DNA from: a virus
Strand: one strand, 5' to 3'
IMG/VR virus record: IMGVR_UViG_3300005613_000379
Coordinates: 1-25,432 of that record
DNA length: 25,432 bases
Part shown: in pieces, positions 7,622-14,569 of the stretch
Layout of the letters: every line of letters begins with the position of its first letter
How positions within the stretch are numbered: the stretch's first letter is position 1
Position numbers and translations under genes: made by a program
Notes under the pieces: generated by a model
What the model saw: only the letters and a program-made list of their open reading frames with translations
What the model was told of the DNA's origin: nothing
Databases searched by the model: none

Positions 7622-9214
7622 ATGCCTATAGTACTGGATGGCAAAGAAGTTGTTGACCAGATGAACGTTCGTCGTGACGCAAGCGCGTCGGGCGAGGTGT
7701 TGCGCTGGGATCAGATGCTAGACGAAGACGATATGGCGTCTGACTCCGCAACCAAGGTAGCCACTCAGCAGTCCGTTAAGGCATACGTGGACGCACGACA
7801 GTATTACGGCCTCACGTGGGATGAGGACGCGGACAGCTATGCTCGCACGGGGATGTTGGCTGGTATAGCTGCTGGCAGTTCGCCAGGTGATGCCGCGCTG
7901 CCTATTCATGCGAGGATGCGTCGTTGTATTATCAGTGATGCTGGTGAAGTGCAATACTATCTCAACTCGAACGATAGCACCAAGAAGGTAGACGGTAGTG
8001 CAGCGGACTTGACAGGCGCAGACGGCCAGGTCATGGTGGAGATTCCATGCTTTTGGTACAGGTATTCGTACTCTGGCACGACCCACCGTTGGGACATCAG
8101 TGAGTTTCCATTGCCTGGGTTTACTCGCCATCCTGCCTTTGTCAAGAATGGCGCCAATGTGGATGTCCGCTATGTGGGCGCTTACGAAGGCGTGTTATAT
8201 GACACATCTGAAAGCAAGTACGTGAACGGACTATACCTGCCGTCGGATGCCAGCTACAAGATGACGTTCACCAATGTTGATGACAAGATTGAGTCGGATA
8301 CGTTGACACACCCATTCACCAATATTGAGGTGGGCGTGGACAAGATCGTCGTCAGCGGCACGGTGAACAACAACGGTACATACGATGTGGTTACACAAGG
8401 CGATGATTTCATCACAATTGGCGCGGGCGGAACGCTCACGGATGAAGCGAATGTTGCCTGTGTGATTCAGGTGCAACGAGACTGGACAGCGACTACGGGA
8501 GATGTGTTAGGGTCTGTGTCGGGCAAGGCTCCCATGAACTATGGCACGCGGGCCAACTTTCGCGCTGCGGCAGCCACGCGCGGGACAGGCTGGCGACAAC
8601 TTGATTTCTACTTAGTTTCAGCCATTCAATTACTTTATCTGGTAGAGTACGCCGACTTCTACTCCCAGTCCATGATCGGGAGCGGGTTGACGGATTGGAG
8701 TTCAGCCTGGCCTGCGTGGAATAACTCCAATCCAATCGAGACAACGGGGAACAGCAACTCAGACGGTGATGCAACTGCCAATACGAGTGGGGGTGACGGA
8801 GCAACTGGTTCGTACATGTCCTACCGTGGAGTTGAAAACTGGTATGGGCATGTTTGGGCGTGGGTTGACGGGTTCAACATCAACAGCAACGTGCCTTATT
8901 TCAGCAACACTGATACGGATTTTGCTGATGACACGGCGACGAACTACGATGATCCTGGTGTGACGCTGGCAGCTGCCAATGAGTATCAAAACACGCTTGA
9001 GCAGATAGACGAAGGTTTCTTGCCTGCGAGTGTGGGTAGTCCTGGCACTGCGACGACGAAGATTACTGATTATTACTATCAAAGTACCGGTTGGCGGGTC
9101 GCTCTGATGGGCGGGTGTGCGCTTAATGGCGCGTTTGCGGGCGCCTTCTATTGGTATCTGAATGACGCCTCCTCCTATCTGAATCGGCATTTCGGCGGTC
9201 GGGTCTCGTTTTGA
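7622..9214 (+). CDS. DGR-diversified tail/surface protein with C-type-lectin-like C-terminus
   Basis: A 530-aa protein with a strong AGGAGG site. Residues 36-57 (DDMASDSATKVATQQSVKAYV) match a short motif common in phage tail-fibre N-termini, which suggests virion attachment. A beta insert lies at about 215-285. From about residue 320 (RGTGWRQLDFYLVSAIQLLYLVEY) to the end it has the layout of the C-type-lectin fold of DGR targets, related to the formylglycine-generating-enzyme fold. The last 41 residues (490-530) are the variable repeat, which is nearly identical to the template repeat 164 bp downstream. Compared with the template coding, residues 491, 492, 499, 512, 515, 516, 519, 522, 523, 524, 526 and 527 differ through adenine changes. 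These residues probably form the ligand-binding face. A receptor-binding role is inferred from known DGRs. Confidence 0.9.
   Translation: MPIVLDGKEVVDQMNVRRDASASGEVLRWDQMLDEDDMASDSATKVATQQSVKAYVDARQYYGLTWDEDADSYARTGMLAGIAAGSSPGDAALPIHARMRRCIISDAGEVQYYLNSNDSTKKVDGSAADLTGADGQVMVEIPCFWYRYSYSGTTHRWDISEFPLPGFTRHPAFVKNGANVDVRYVGAYEGVLYDTSESKYVNGLYLPSDASYKMTFTNVDDKIESDTLTHPFTNIEVGVDKIVVSGTVNNNGTYDVVTQGDDFITIGAGGTLTDEANVACVIQVQRDWTATTGDVLGSVSGKAPMNYGTRANFRAAAATRGTGWRQLDFYLVSAIQLLYLVEYADFYSQSMIGSGLTDWSSAWPAWNNSNPIETTGNSNSDGDATANTSGGDGATGSYMSYRGVENWYGHVWAWVDGFNINSNVPYFSNTDTDFADDTATNYDDPGVTLAAANEYQNTLEQIDEGFLPASVGSPGTATTKITDYYYQSTGWRVALMGGCALNGAFAGAFYWYLNDASSYLNRHFGGRVSF
9089..9206 (+). repeat. DGR variable repeat (VR)
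   Basis: This 118-bp segment at the 3' end of the target gene aligns without gaps to 9253-9370 (offset 164). There are 14 differences. Thirteen are at positions where the template has A: 9093, 9096, 9117, 9155, 9164, 9167, 9176, 9186, 9188, 9191, 9197, 9201 and 9206. The changes are A to G (8), A to T (4) and A to C (1). One is not at A: template C9287 is T9123 here. The GC-rich 3' end (about 9193-9205) is the likely region for initiation of mutagenic homology; just after it the two copies differ by TCG versus AGC. Confidence 0.95.
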
Positions 9215-9231
9215 TACATTACATAATATCT

Positions 9232-9401
9232 TGGTTTTCCATATAGTACTCAGGTTAGCAGGTCGCTCTGATGGGCGGGTATGCGCCTAATGGCGCGTTT
9301 GCGGGCGCCTTCTATTGGAATCTGAATAACACCTCCTCCAATCTGAATCAGAATATCGGCAGTCAGGTCAGCTTATCTCAATCTGTAGATATGGAAAACC
9401 A
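9232..9401 (+). ncRNA. Putative DGR template RNA core closed by a 13-bp inverted repeat
   Basis: TGGTTTTCCATAT (9232-9244) is perfectly complementary to ATATGGAAAACCA (9389-9401), and the two arms enclose the whole template repeat with short spacers on each side. This would let the template RNA form a closed stem next to the start of the spacer that leads to the reverse transcriptase gene (9371-9485). In the Bordetella phage DGR, the RNA downstream of the template repeat is structured and needed for priming cDNA; an equivalent role here is inference. Confidence 0.55.
9253..9370 (+). repeat. DGR template repeat (TR)
   Basis: The invariant donor copy of the variable repeat, lying in the gap between the target gene and the reverse transcriptase gene. 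It has 25 adenines, many as AAT or AAC codons in the frame of the target gene (NLNNTSSNLNQNIGSQ), the usual design of a template repeat, because AAC/AAT codons give wide amino-acid choice and no stop. Thirteen of the 25 adenines are changed in the variable repeat. In the target frame it carries a TAG stop at 9256-9258, which is TGG in the variable repeat. Confidence 0.95.
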
Positions 9402-9485
9402 TGCCTCTTGGCAAAACACAAAGCAAGGCTCCATAAGTGCCGGTAGGATGGACGCATCTCGAAGGCTCTGGAGCAAAATAAGCAG

Positions 9486-10550
9486 ATGAAAAGATACGGT
9501 TACTTGTATGAAAAGATGTGGGATATGGATAATATCCGAGAGGCTCATCATAACGCACAACGTGGCAAGCGGTATTATCGCGAAGTGCAGATGGTGAACG
9601 CAGACACAGAGAAGTATCTGAGTCAAATCCAAGCTATGCTGCGGGACAAGACATTCCACACCTCAGAGTATGAGGTGTTCACCAAGGCTGACGGTAGTAA
9701 GGAACGAGAGATTTACAAGCTGCCATACTTTCCAGACAGGATTGTGCACCATTGCATCATGCAAATACTTGAGCCTATCTGGATGAAGACGTTTATTACA
9801 GATACCTATTCATCGTTAAAGGGGCGCGGTATCCATAAGGGCGTCCAGCGGATGAAATTGGCATTACAAGACAGGAAAAATACTCAATATTGCTTGAAGT
9901 TTGACATTCGCAAGTTCTATCCGTCAATTGACCATGATGTTCTTAAAGCAATCATCCGTAAGAAGATAAAAGACCCTGGTGTTCTATGGCTGTTGGATGA
10001 AATCATTGATTCAACTGAAAGTGGTGTGCCGATTGGTAACTATCTCAGTCAGTACTTTGGCAATCTATATCTGGCATACTTCGACCATTGGATGAAAGAA
10101 GAAAAGCGTTGTAGGTACTATTTTCGTTATTGCGATGACATGGTTATACTACATAGTGATAAGCAATTTCTACGCCAATTGTTTGAAGATGTGCAGGAAT
10201 ATCTATTTACCAATTTGAACTTGGTGGTCAAATCCAATTATCAAGTATTTCCAGTAGAAAAGCGAGGTATTGACTTTTTGGGTTATAGATTCTTTCACGA
10301 TTACACGCTTTTGCGTAAAAGTATTGCGCAACGCTTCAAAGCTAAGATACTGAAGATTAGGCAAAGTTGGAGAAACATGAGGCCCAGCCAGATTATAAAC
10401 GGCATTATGAGTTATTGGGGCTGGATGAAATATGGGAATTGCTTTAATCTTGCCAAGAGGTACATTGATAAGGAAATTGAGCAGATTGTGGCAGAAACCT
10501 GCGAGGCTAATGGAACGAAAAATCCATTGAGGAGATTAAAATGGCAGTAA
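9486..10550 (+). CDS. DGR reverse transcriptase
   Basis: A 354-aa reverse transcriptase of the group-II-intron/DGR type. Motifs in order: YKLPYFPDRIVHH (77-89), SSLKGRGIHKGVQRM (109-123), LKFDIRKFYPSIDH (137-150, catalytic Asp140), GVPIGNYLSQYFGN (180-193; the GxPxGNxxSQ form is typical of DGR enzymes), YFRYCDDMVIL (212-222, catalytic Asp217 and Asp218), and GIDFLGYRFF (261-270). It lacks maturase and endonuclease domains, as expected for a DGR enzyme. It makes cDNA from the template RNA with errors at adenines, which then replaces the variable repeat. The ATG overlaps the end of a reading frame that runs out of the template repeat. The gene looks more AT-rich than the glycosidase gene downstream. 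Confidence 0.96.
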   Translation: MKRYGYLYEKMWDMDNIREAHHNAQRGKRYYREVQMVNADTEKYLSQIQAMLRDKTFHTSEYEVFTKADGSKEREIYKLPYFPDRIVHHCIMQILEPIWMKTFITDTYSSLKGRGIHKGVQRMKLALQDRKNTQYCLKFDIRKFYPSIDHDVLKAIIRKKIKDPGVLWLLDEIIDSTESGVPIGNYLSQYFGNLYLAYFDHWMKEEKRCRYYFRYCDDMVILHSDKQFLRQLFEDVQEYLFTNLNLVVKSNYQVFPVEKRGIDFLGYRFFHDYTLLRKSIAQRFKAKILKIRQSWRNMRPSQIINGIMSYWGWMKYGNCFNLAKRYIDKEIEQIVAETCEANGTKNPLRRLKWQ

Positions 10551-10942
10551 GCGAAAGCGGTACTTACCCAGAAACGTTCGCCAAATCACGCGGGCGCACG
10601 CTGTTTCGGTGGAATATCCAAGAGGAGCAGGTAACTGACCCTGTGACTGGCGAAGTGACCACCAAGTATGTCTACGATGAAGTAGCAATTGAGGGCAATG
10701 TCACCAAGGCCAAAATCCTGGAGGCCATGCGCCTGGCGGACATCGAAAGTGCAGACTCGGAAGGGAGCGCACTGGCAGAATACGAGGTCGCAAATACCAA
10801 GCTCGCCAAGATAGCCGATTTGACCTATGCGCAGCTGGATTCATACATAGACAAGAATGTGACTGACTTGCCTTCTGCGAAGGTCTTTCTGAAGGACTTG
10901 GCGGCCGTGGTTCTGGCGGTTCTGAAGCGCCTGGGGATCTAA
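10541..10942 (+). CDS. Phage hypothetical protein downstream of the DGR
   Basis: The 133-aa product overlaps the reverse transcriptase gene by 10 bp and has a ribosome site (GAGGAG) inside it. Its N-terminal half is beta-like and acidic (TLFRWNIQEEQVTDPVTGEVTTKYVYDEVAI). The C-terminal half is helical: LAKIADLTYAQLDSYIDKNV, then DLPSAKVFLKDLAAVVLAVL. This helical end is a recurring pattern in small phage proteins coded beside tail-fibre genes. I looked for Avd, the usual DGR partner (a basic four-helix-bundle protein); this is acidic and half beta, so I do not call it Avd. Function is unknown. Confidence 0.7.
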   Translation: MAVSESGTYPETFAKSRGRTLFRWNIQEEQVTDPVTGEVTTKYVYDEVAIEGNVTKAKILEAMRLADIESADSEGSALAEYEVANTKLAKIADLTYAQLDSYIDKNVTDLPSAKVFLKDLAAVVLAVLKRLGI

Positions 10943-12039
10943 TGCGAGGAGTAGCCATCCTTTGCTTGCTCGTCGTCATCACCGCAGGCTATCTGATAGC
11001 GCATACTGACGCGCCAGTTCAGGGCATCGGCGTCGGCTGGGACGAGGGCACGCAGCAGGAGATTGACGCTGTGGCAGAGTGGTACTACAACTGGGGACAC
11101 AACCGCGTCCACGCCGACTACCACCCGATGGTGTGGTGTGGCTTGAGGCAGTCCGTTCTGGACTACGCCGCGGCGCATCCGGGCAAGACGTGGCTGATCT
11201 CAAACGAACCGAATTGTCCGTACCAGTGTGGCAAGTATGTGGAAAGCGCGGCTGAGGCCGGCGCACAGGACAGAGAGACGATTGACAATATCCTGGCCGT
11301 AGACCCATCGGCCATGTTCCTGATGGGCGGCCTGTACTCGTTCGATCCAGACTGGATCAGCTACTCAGAGGACTATTGGCAAGCATTGCGTGGCTGGGAG
11401 ATACCGGAGATCATCGGCTGGCACATCCACATCTACCATGAGTGGAATGCTTGGGGCCCGTATCAGGAGCACCGCGACAGAGTGTACGGCGAGTTTGTGG
11501 ATGGCATCACGGAGTGGCGGCAGCGATGGCCTGACGGTGAGCTGTGGCTGACCGAGTGGGGGCCGCTGGGGTGGTATGCGCTGACGTGGCCTGACAGCAT
11601 CCTGGACTACATGGAGCGGACGATTGACTGGATGGAGAGCAGCGGCAAGGTAGATCGTTACGCCTGGTTCGCGCTAAAGCAGGTGCCCGATTACGCGGAC
11701 TATGCAGCCTACTTGTTCGGTATGGAAGGCAACCTGACGGTGTATGGTCAGCAGTATGCCAGTTACCTGAGCGGCGCACCGCCGACGAGTATGCCAGAGC
11801 CAACGCCAACGAACACGCCACAGCCAACACCGACCAGCACGCCCATGCCTGCGCCAGACTACCCTGATCACGACTTGAACGAGGACTGTGTGGTGGACAT
11901 TCAAGACGTGATGCTGGTAGCGGCTTGCTGGCGAGACTATAGCGGATACTGCATGGCGATGGATCTGAACGGAGACGGGCGGATCAACGTGGTGGACATC
12001 ATGCAGGTGGCGGCGCATTGGGGAGAGGTGTGCGAATGA
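10942..12039 (+). CDS. Secreted glycoside hydrolase (GH128-like) with C-terminal dockerin
   Basis: A 365-aa protein in three parts. Residues 1-20 are a signal peptide or N-terminal membrane anchor. Residues 27-275 look like a TIM-barrel glycosidase of the Glyco_hydro_cc/GH128 type: YYNWGHN (48-54), HPMVWCG (61-67), ISNEPN (86-91, candidate acid/base Glu89), GWHIHIYHEW (159-168), LWLTEWG (201-207, candidate nucleophile Glu205), and YAWFALK (240-246). The known family cleaves beta-1,3-glucans; the substrate here is unproven. A Pro/Thr linker (284-305) leads to a type I dockerin with two Ca2+ loops: D311, N313, D315, D319, D322 and D341, N343, D345, N349, D352. The gene overlaps its upstream neighbour by 1 bp. 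A dockerin in a phage structural region is very unusual. Confidence 0.85.
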   Translation: MRGVAILCLLVVITAGYLIAHTDAPVQGIGVGWDEGTQQEIDAVAEWYYNWGHNRVHADYHPMVWCGLRQSVLDYAAAHPGKTWLISNEPNCPYQCGKYVESAAEAGAQDRETIDNILAVDPSAMFLMGGLYSFDPDWISYSEDYWQALRGWEIPEIIGWHIHIYHEWNAWGPYQEHRDRVYGEFVDGITEWRQRWPDGELWLTEWGPLGWYALTWPDSILDYMERTIDWMESSGKVDRYAWFALKQVPDYADYAAYLFGMEGNLTVYGQQYASYLSGAPPTSMPEPTPTNTPQPTPTSTPMPAPDYPDHDLNEDCVVDIQDVMLVAACWRDYSGYCMAMDLNGDGRINVVDIMQVAAHWGEVCE

Positions 12040-12152
12040 GGTGTCCGATTTGTGGTCACAGGGTAGACGACGCGGATTATTGGTGGAACGACTGTTGTCT
12101 GCGGTGTGCGTTGGAGCGAGAAGAGTTGTCATCTCAAAATGACAAGGAATAA
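12036..12152 (+). CDS. Very small zinc-ribbon protein (38 aa)
   Basis: An ATGA overlap links this ORF to the glycosidase gene, and GAGAGG upstream can serve as ribosome site. The product begins MRCPICGHRVDDADYWW and has a second cluster CCLRC, so CxxC (Cys3, Cys6) and CxxC (Cys21, Cys24) with 14 residues between could bind one Zn2+. It ends 3 bp before the connector gene. Proteins this short with two CxxC pairs are common in phages as unknown DNA-, RNA- or protein-binding factors. Function is unknown. Confidence 0.6.
   Translation: MRCPICGHRVDDADYWWNDCCLRCALEREELSSQNDKE
12126..12144. repeat. 19-bp dyad, copy 2 (right border of accessory island)
   Basis: TTGTCATCTCAAAATGACA matches copy 1 (6597-6615) at 17 of 19 positions. 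The arms TTGTCAT (12126-12132) and ATGACAA (12139-12145) can pair over 7 bp. It lies inside the end of the zinc-ribbon gene, directly before the AAGGA ribosome site of the connector gene. The repeated position just upstream of a ribosome site argues for a regulatory or border role, but coding constraint and chance remain possible. Confidence 0.45.
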
Positions 12153-12155
12153 GTT

Positions 12156-12995
12156 ATGGCACAACGAGACTTTCGCTTTTATATTTCAAGAGAAGAATGC
12201 AAGCGTTCTTTCCTGAACGTGCCCAGTGCAATTACGGAGGAAGACATCAAGACAGATCGTTGTATCCGCATGGCGACGATGGATATTGAGCGGTACACTG
12301 GTCTAAGATTTCTTCCGTATACTGACACGAAGTATTTCGACCATCCAGAAGATGATACCGTATTGGTGGTTGGGCCAAGATTGCTTAGCATCACTACTTT
12401 TACTACAGCCAACACAGATACCACCGTTACCAGTGGGCAGTATTACCTGATGTGTGGCGATAGATATGATCTAAAACCGTATGACCGCATCGTGATGAAG
12501 AGCGATGGTGGCAGGCCCAATCTGTACTATTCTGGCACGCCACAGAAAGCCAATGCCATTACTGGTGTATGGGGCTGGACAGATGATTTTGACAATACGG
12601 GTACGACGTTAGGAGCGGCGATTAGCTCCACTACGGCTACCAGTTTTACTTCCAGTAATGGTTCTGCATTAGAAGTTGGATGGATGTTGTTAATAGACAG
12701 CGAGCAGATGTTCGTGTCTGGTATTAGTGGCAACACCGTGACGGTAAAGCGCGGGCAGGGTGGCACTACGGCGGCCACACAGTCCGATGGCGCTATAGTA
12801 TACAGGTATCCGCCGCCATTTGATATAGAAGAAGCGTGTGGCGTTATTGCAGCACGGTTATATGAGCGCGGCGCTACAGCATGGGCAGATATTTCTGGTA
12901 GCAGGGAAAGTGGGTTGCAGTATACTTTCAGGATGCCGGAGGAGGCGCGGATGATCTTGGAAGCTTACAAGTGGCGATATGGGAGTGCAATATAG
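12156..12995 (+). CDS. Head-tail connector protein (gp6-like)
   Basis: A 279-aa protein. Its N-terminal part (FYISREECKRSFLNVPSAITEEDIKTDRCIRMATMDIERYTGL) and C-terminal part (PPPFDIEEACGVIAARLYERGA...PEEARMILEAYKWRY) are the two helical ends of gp6-like/HK97 connector proteins, which start with a short helix, have a helix for monitoring the portal, and end near a YK..R motif. The middle (about residues 70-225) is a larger beta insert with LLIDSEQMFVSGISGNTVTVKRGQGGT, a small domain often seen in phage proteins. Members of this family usually have about 100-200 aa, so the insert makes it long. It forms the ring between portal and tail. Position after an accessory island instead of directly after the capsid gene is odd. 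Confidence 0.75.
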   Translation: MAQRDFRFYISREECKRSFLNVPSAITEEDIKTDRCIRMATMDIERYTGLRFLPYTDTKYFDHPEDDTVLVVGPRLLSITTFTTANTDTTVTSGQYYLMCGDRYDLKPYDRIVMKSDGGRPNLYYSGTPQKANAITGVWGWTDDFDNTGTTLGAAISSTTATSFTSSNGSALEVGWMLLIDSEQMFVSGISGNTVTVKRGQGGTTAATQSDGAIVYRYPPPFDIEEACGVIAARLYERGATAWADISGSRESGLQYTFRMPEEARMILEAYKWRYGSAI

Positions 12996-13604
12996 ATGGC
13001 TACTTTGACCTTGCAGCCAGCCAGTGGAATTGATGCCGCCATTGACTCATACAGGCCAACCACCAATCTTGGCTCAGACTACTTGTTTGCTGTTGGATAT
13101 GACAACCAGAGAATTTATAGGCAGCTGATCAAGTTCGATTTGTCTGCGTTGCCAAGTGGCGCTGACATCACATCCGCCACATTGTCATGGTATGTGAACA
13201 TTGATGTTTCTACTAATCAGACGACTTATCGCGTCTATCGTCTGAAGCGCGCCTGGGTAGAGAGCCAAGTGACATGGAGCATCTACAGTACAGGCAACAG
13301 CTGGCAAGTTGCTGGTGGATTTGGTGCTAACGATTGTGAACAAGTGGACATAGGAAGCCGCATATTTACAGCTGCTGAGACCACAAATGAGTTCAAGGAT
13401 TTTGCACTAACGCCAACTACAAAGGCTGGTCTTGATTTAGGGAATGGCTGGCTAATCAAGGCAGACAACGAGAGCGTGCAGGCACAATATCGTGGCTTTT
13501 CTTCTGATTGGGACACAGCGGCTCAAAGGCCCAAGCTGGTCATAGAATACACGGGCGGCGTCGTGCCAGTAGCTATGAGTTCTTATAGGCGCAGGAGAGT
13601 ATAA
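12996..13604 (+). CDS. DNRLRE-like (CBM96-type) carbohydrate-binding protein
   Basis: A 202-aa protein of one domain. The pattern DAAIDSYRPTTNLGSDYLFAVG, then QLIKFDLSALPSGADITSATLSWYV, VYRLKRAWVESQVTWSIY, and a final QRPKLVIEYTGG is the DNRLRE/CBM96 beta-sandwich pattern found in secreted and cell-wall proteins that bind glycans. The C-terminus ends with basic SSYRRRRV. There is no signal peptide. The gene abuts the connector (TAGATG) and overlaps the next gene by 1 bp (TAATG), so it is probably a virion protein. Glycan binding is inferred from the family. Confidence 0.7.
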   Translation: MATLTLQPASGIDAAIDSYRPTTNLGSDYLFAVGYDNQRIYRQLIKFDLSALPSGADITSATLSWYVNIDVSTNQTTYRVYRLKRAWVESQVTWSIYSTGNSWQVAGGFGANDCEQVDIGSRIFTAAETTNEFKDFALTPTTKAGLDLGNGWLIKADNESVQAQYRGFSSDWDTAAQRPKLVIEYTGGVVPVAMSSYRRRRV

Positions 13605-14569
13605 TGTCTTGGCTTAGGCAATCGACTTCTGTAACTGTAATCATAGGGCCTTTTCTGGATGCTACGACGGGCGTGGATGAGGAGACAGGGCTAACTCCTG
13701 GAGTTGAGTTGAGCAAAGCAGGCGGAGCGTTTGCCAGCGCCAATGATGGCACAGTGTCTCATGATGCTGAGGGCTGGTACACATGCGACTTGGACGAGAC
13801 TGATACGAACACATTGGGGCGGCTGGTGCTTAAGGCGCAGGACAGTGCCAACCATCTTCCTGTATGGCACGAGTTTGAGGTGGTTCCGGTCAATGTTTGG
13901 GACAGCTACTTCAGCACTGACAAGCTTCAGGTAGATGTAAGAGAGCTTGGCGATAGCACATTGGCACTTACAACACAGATGAAGACTGATGTGAATGCCG
14001 AGGCTGACACAGCGCTGACTGATTATGATCCGCCAACCAAGGCGGAGATGGACACGGCTCATGCTCTTTTAGCTACCGAAGCCAAGCAAGATATCATTGA
14101 CACTAATATAGATGCAATTCTGGTCGATACTGGAACGGATGGTGTGGTGGTGGCTTCTCACTCCACAGCGGCGAAGGCAGAGATCCAGAGCGAGTGCGGT
14201 GATGCATTGGACAGCTACGATCCACCAACGAAGACAGAAATGGACACGGCTCATGCCTTATTGGCCACTGAAGCAAAGCAGGACATAATTGACACCAATG
14301 TAGATGCTATCTTGTCTGATACTGGCACAGACGGCGTGGCTATTAGTACTGTTGTTGCTCAGGCAATAGCAGATGAGATATTGAAGCGTGACGTATCGAG
14401 TGTTGAAGATGCCGCTGGCACACATTCACTAACTACTATCATACTGGCGGCCCTGGAATCTGCATTGAGCAGCACGACATGGACTATCAAAAAGACTGGG
14501 GGCGGCACGTTTACCACCAAGACGGTGACGCTTGATTCTGGTGCTACTCCGATAACGGCGGTAACGTGA
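13604..14569 (+). CDS. Phage neck/tail protein with 64-residue repeats
   Basis: The 321-aa product has three parts. The N-terminal beta domain (1-95) has the form STSVTVIIGPFLDATTGVDEETGLTPGVELSKAGG, with EGWYTCDLDETDTNTLGRL, known from many phage proteins. The middle has two copies of a 64-residue helical repeat starting YDPPTKxEMDTAHALLATEA and containing KQDIIDTNxDAIL.DTGTDGV; the period in DNA is 192 bp and the second copy is cut short. The C-terminal end (TWTIKKTGGGTFTTKTVTLDSG) is a small beta unit. Such helical repeats probably form elongated trimeric or coiled structures. A fibre or whisker-like protein is likely; the role is inferred. Confidence 0.6.
   Translation: MSWLRQSTSVTVIIGPFLDATTGVDEETGLTPGVELSKAGGAFASANDGTVSHDAEGWYTCDLDETDTNTLGRLVLKAQDSANHLPVWHEFEVVPVNVWDSYFSTDKLQVDVRELGDSTLALTTQMKTDVNAEADTALTDYDPPTKAEMDTAHALLATEAKQDIIDTNIDAILVDTGTDGVVVASHSTAAKAEIQSECGDALDSYDPPTKTEMDTAHALLATEAKQDIIDTNVDAILSDTGTDGVAISTVVAQAIADEILKRDVSSVEDAAGTHSLTTIILAALESALSSTTWTIKKTGGGTFTTKTVTLDSGATPITAVT

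Noticed and set aside
9271-9489. 72-aa ORF starting inside the template repeat
   Set aside because: It is explained by the TR keeping the reading frame of the VR; the frame continues by chance into the spacer. I treat this stretch as template RNA, not as a protein gene.
10541-10942. Gene after the RT as Avd
   Set aside because: The protein is acidic, its N-terminal half is beta-like and its helical end resembles a general phage tail-region protein, not the basic four-helix Avd.
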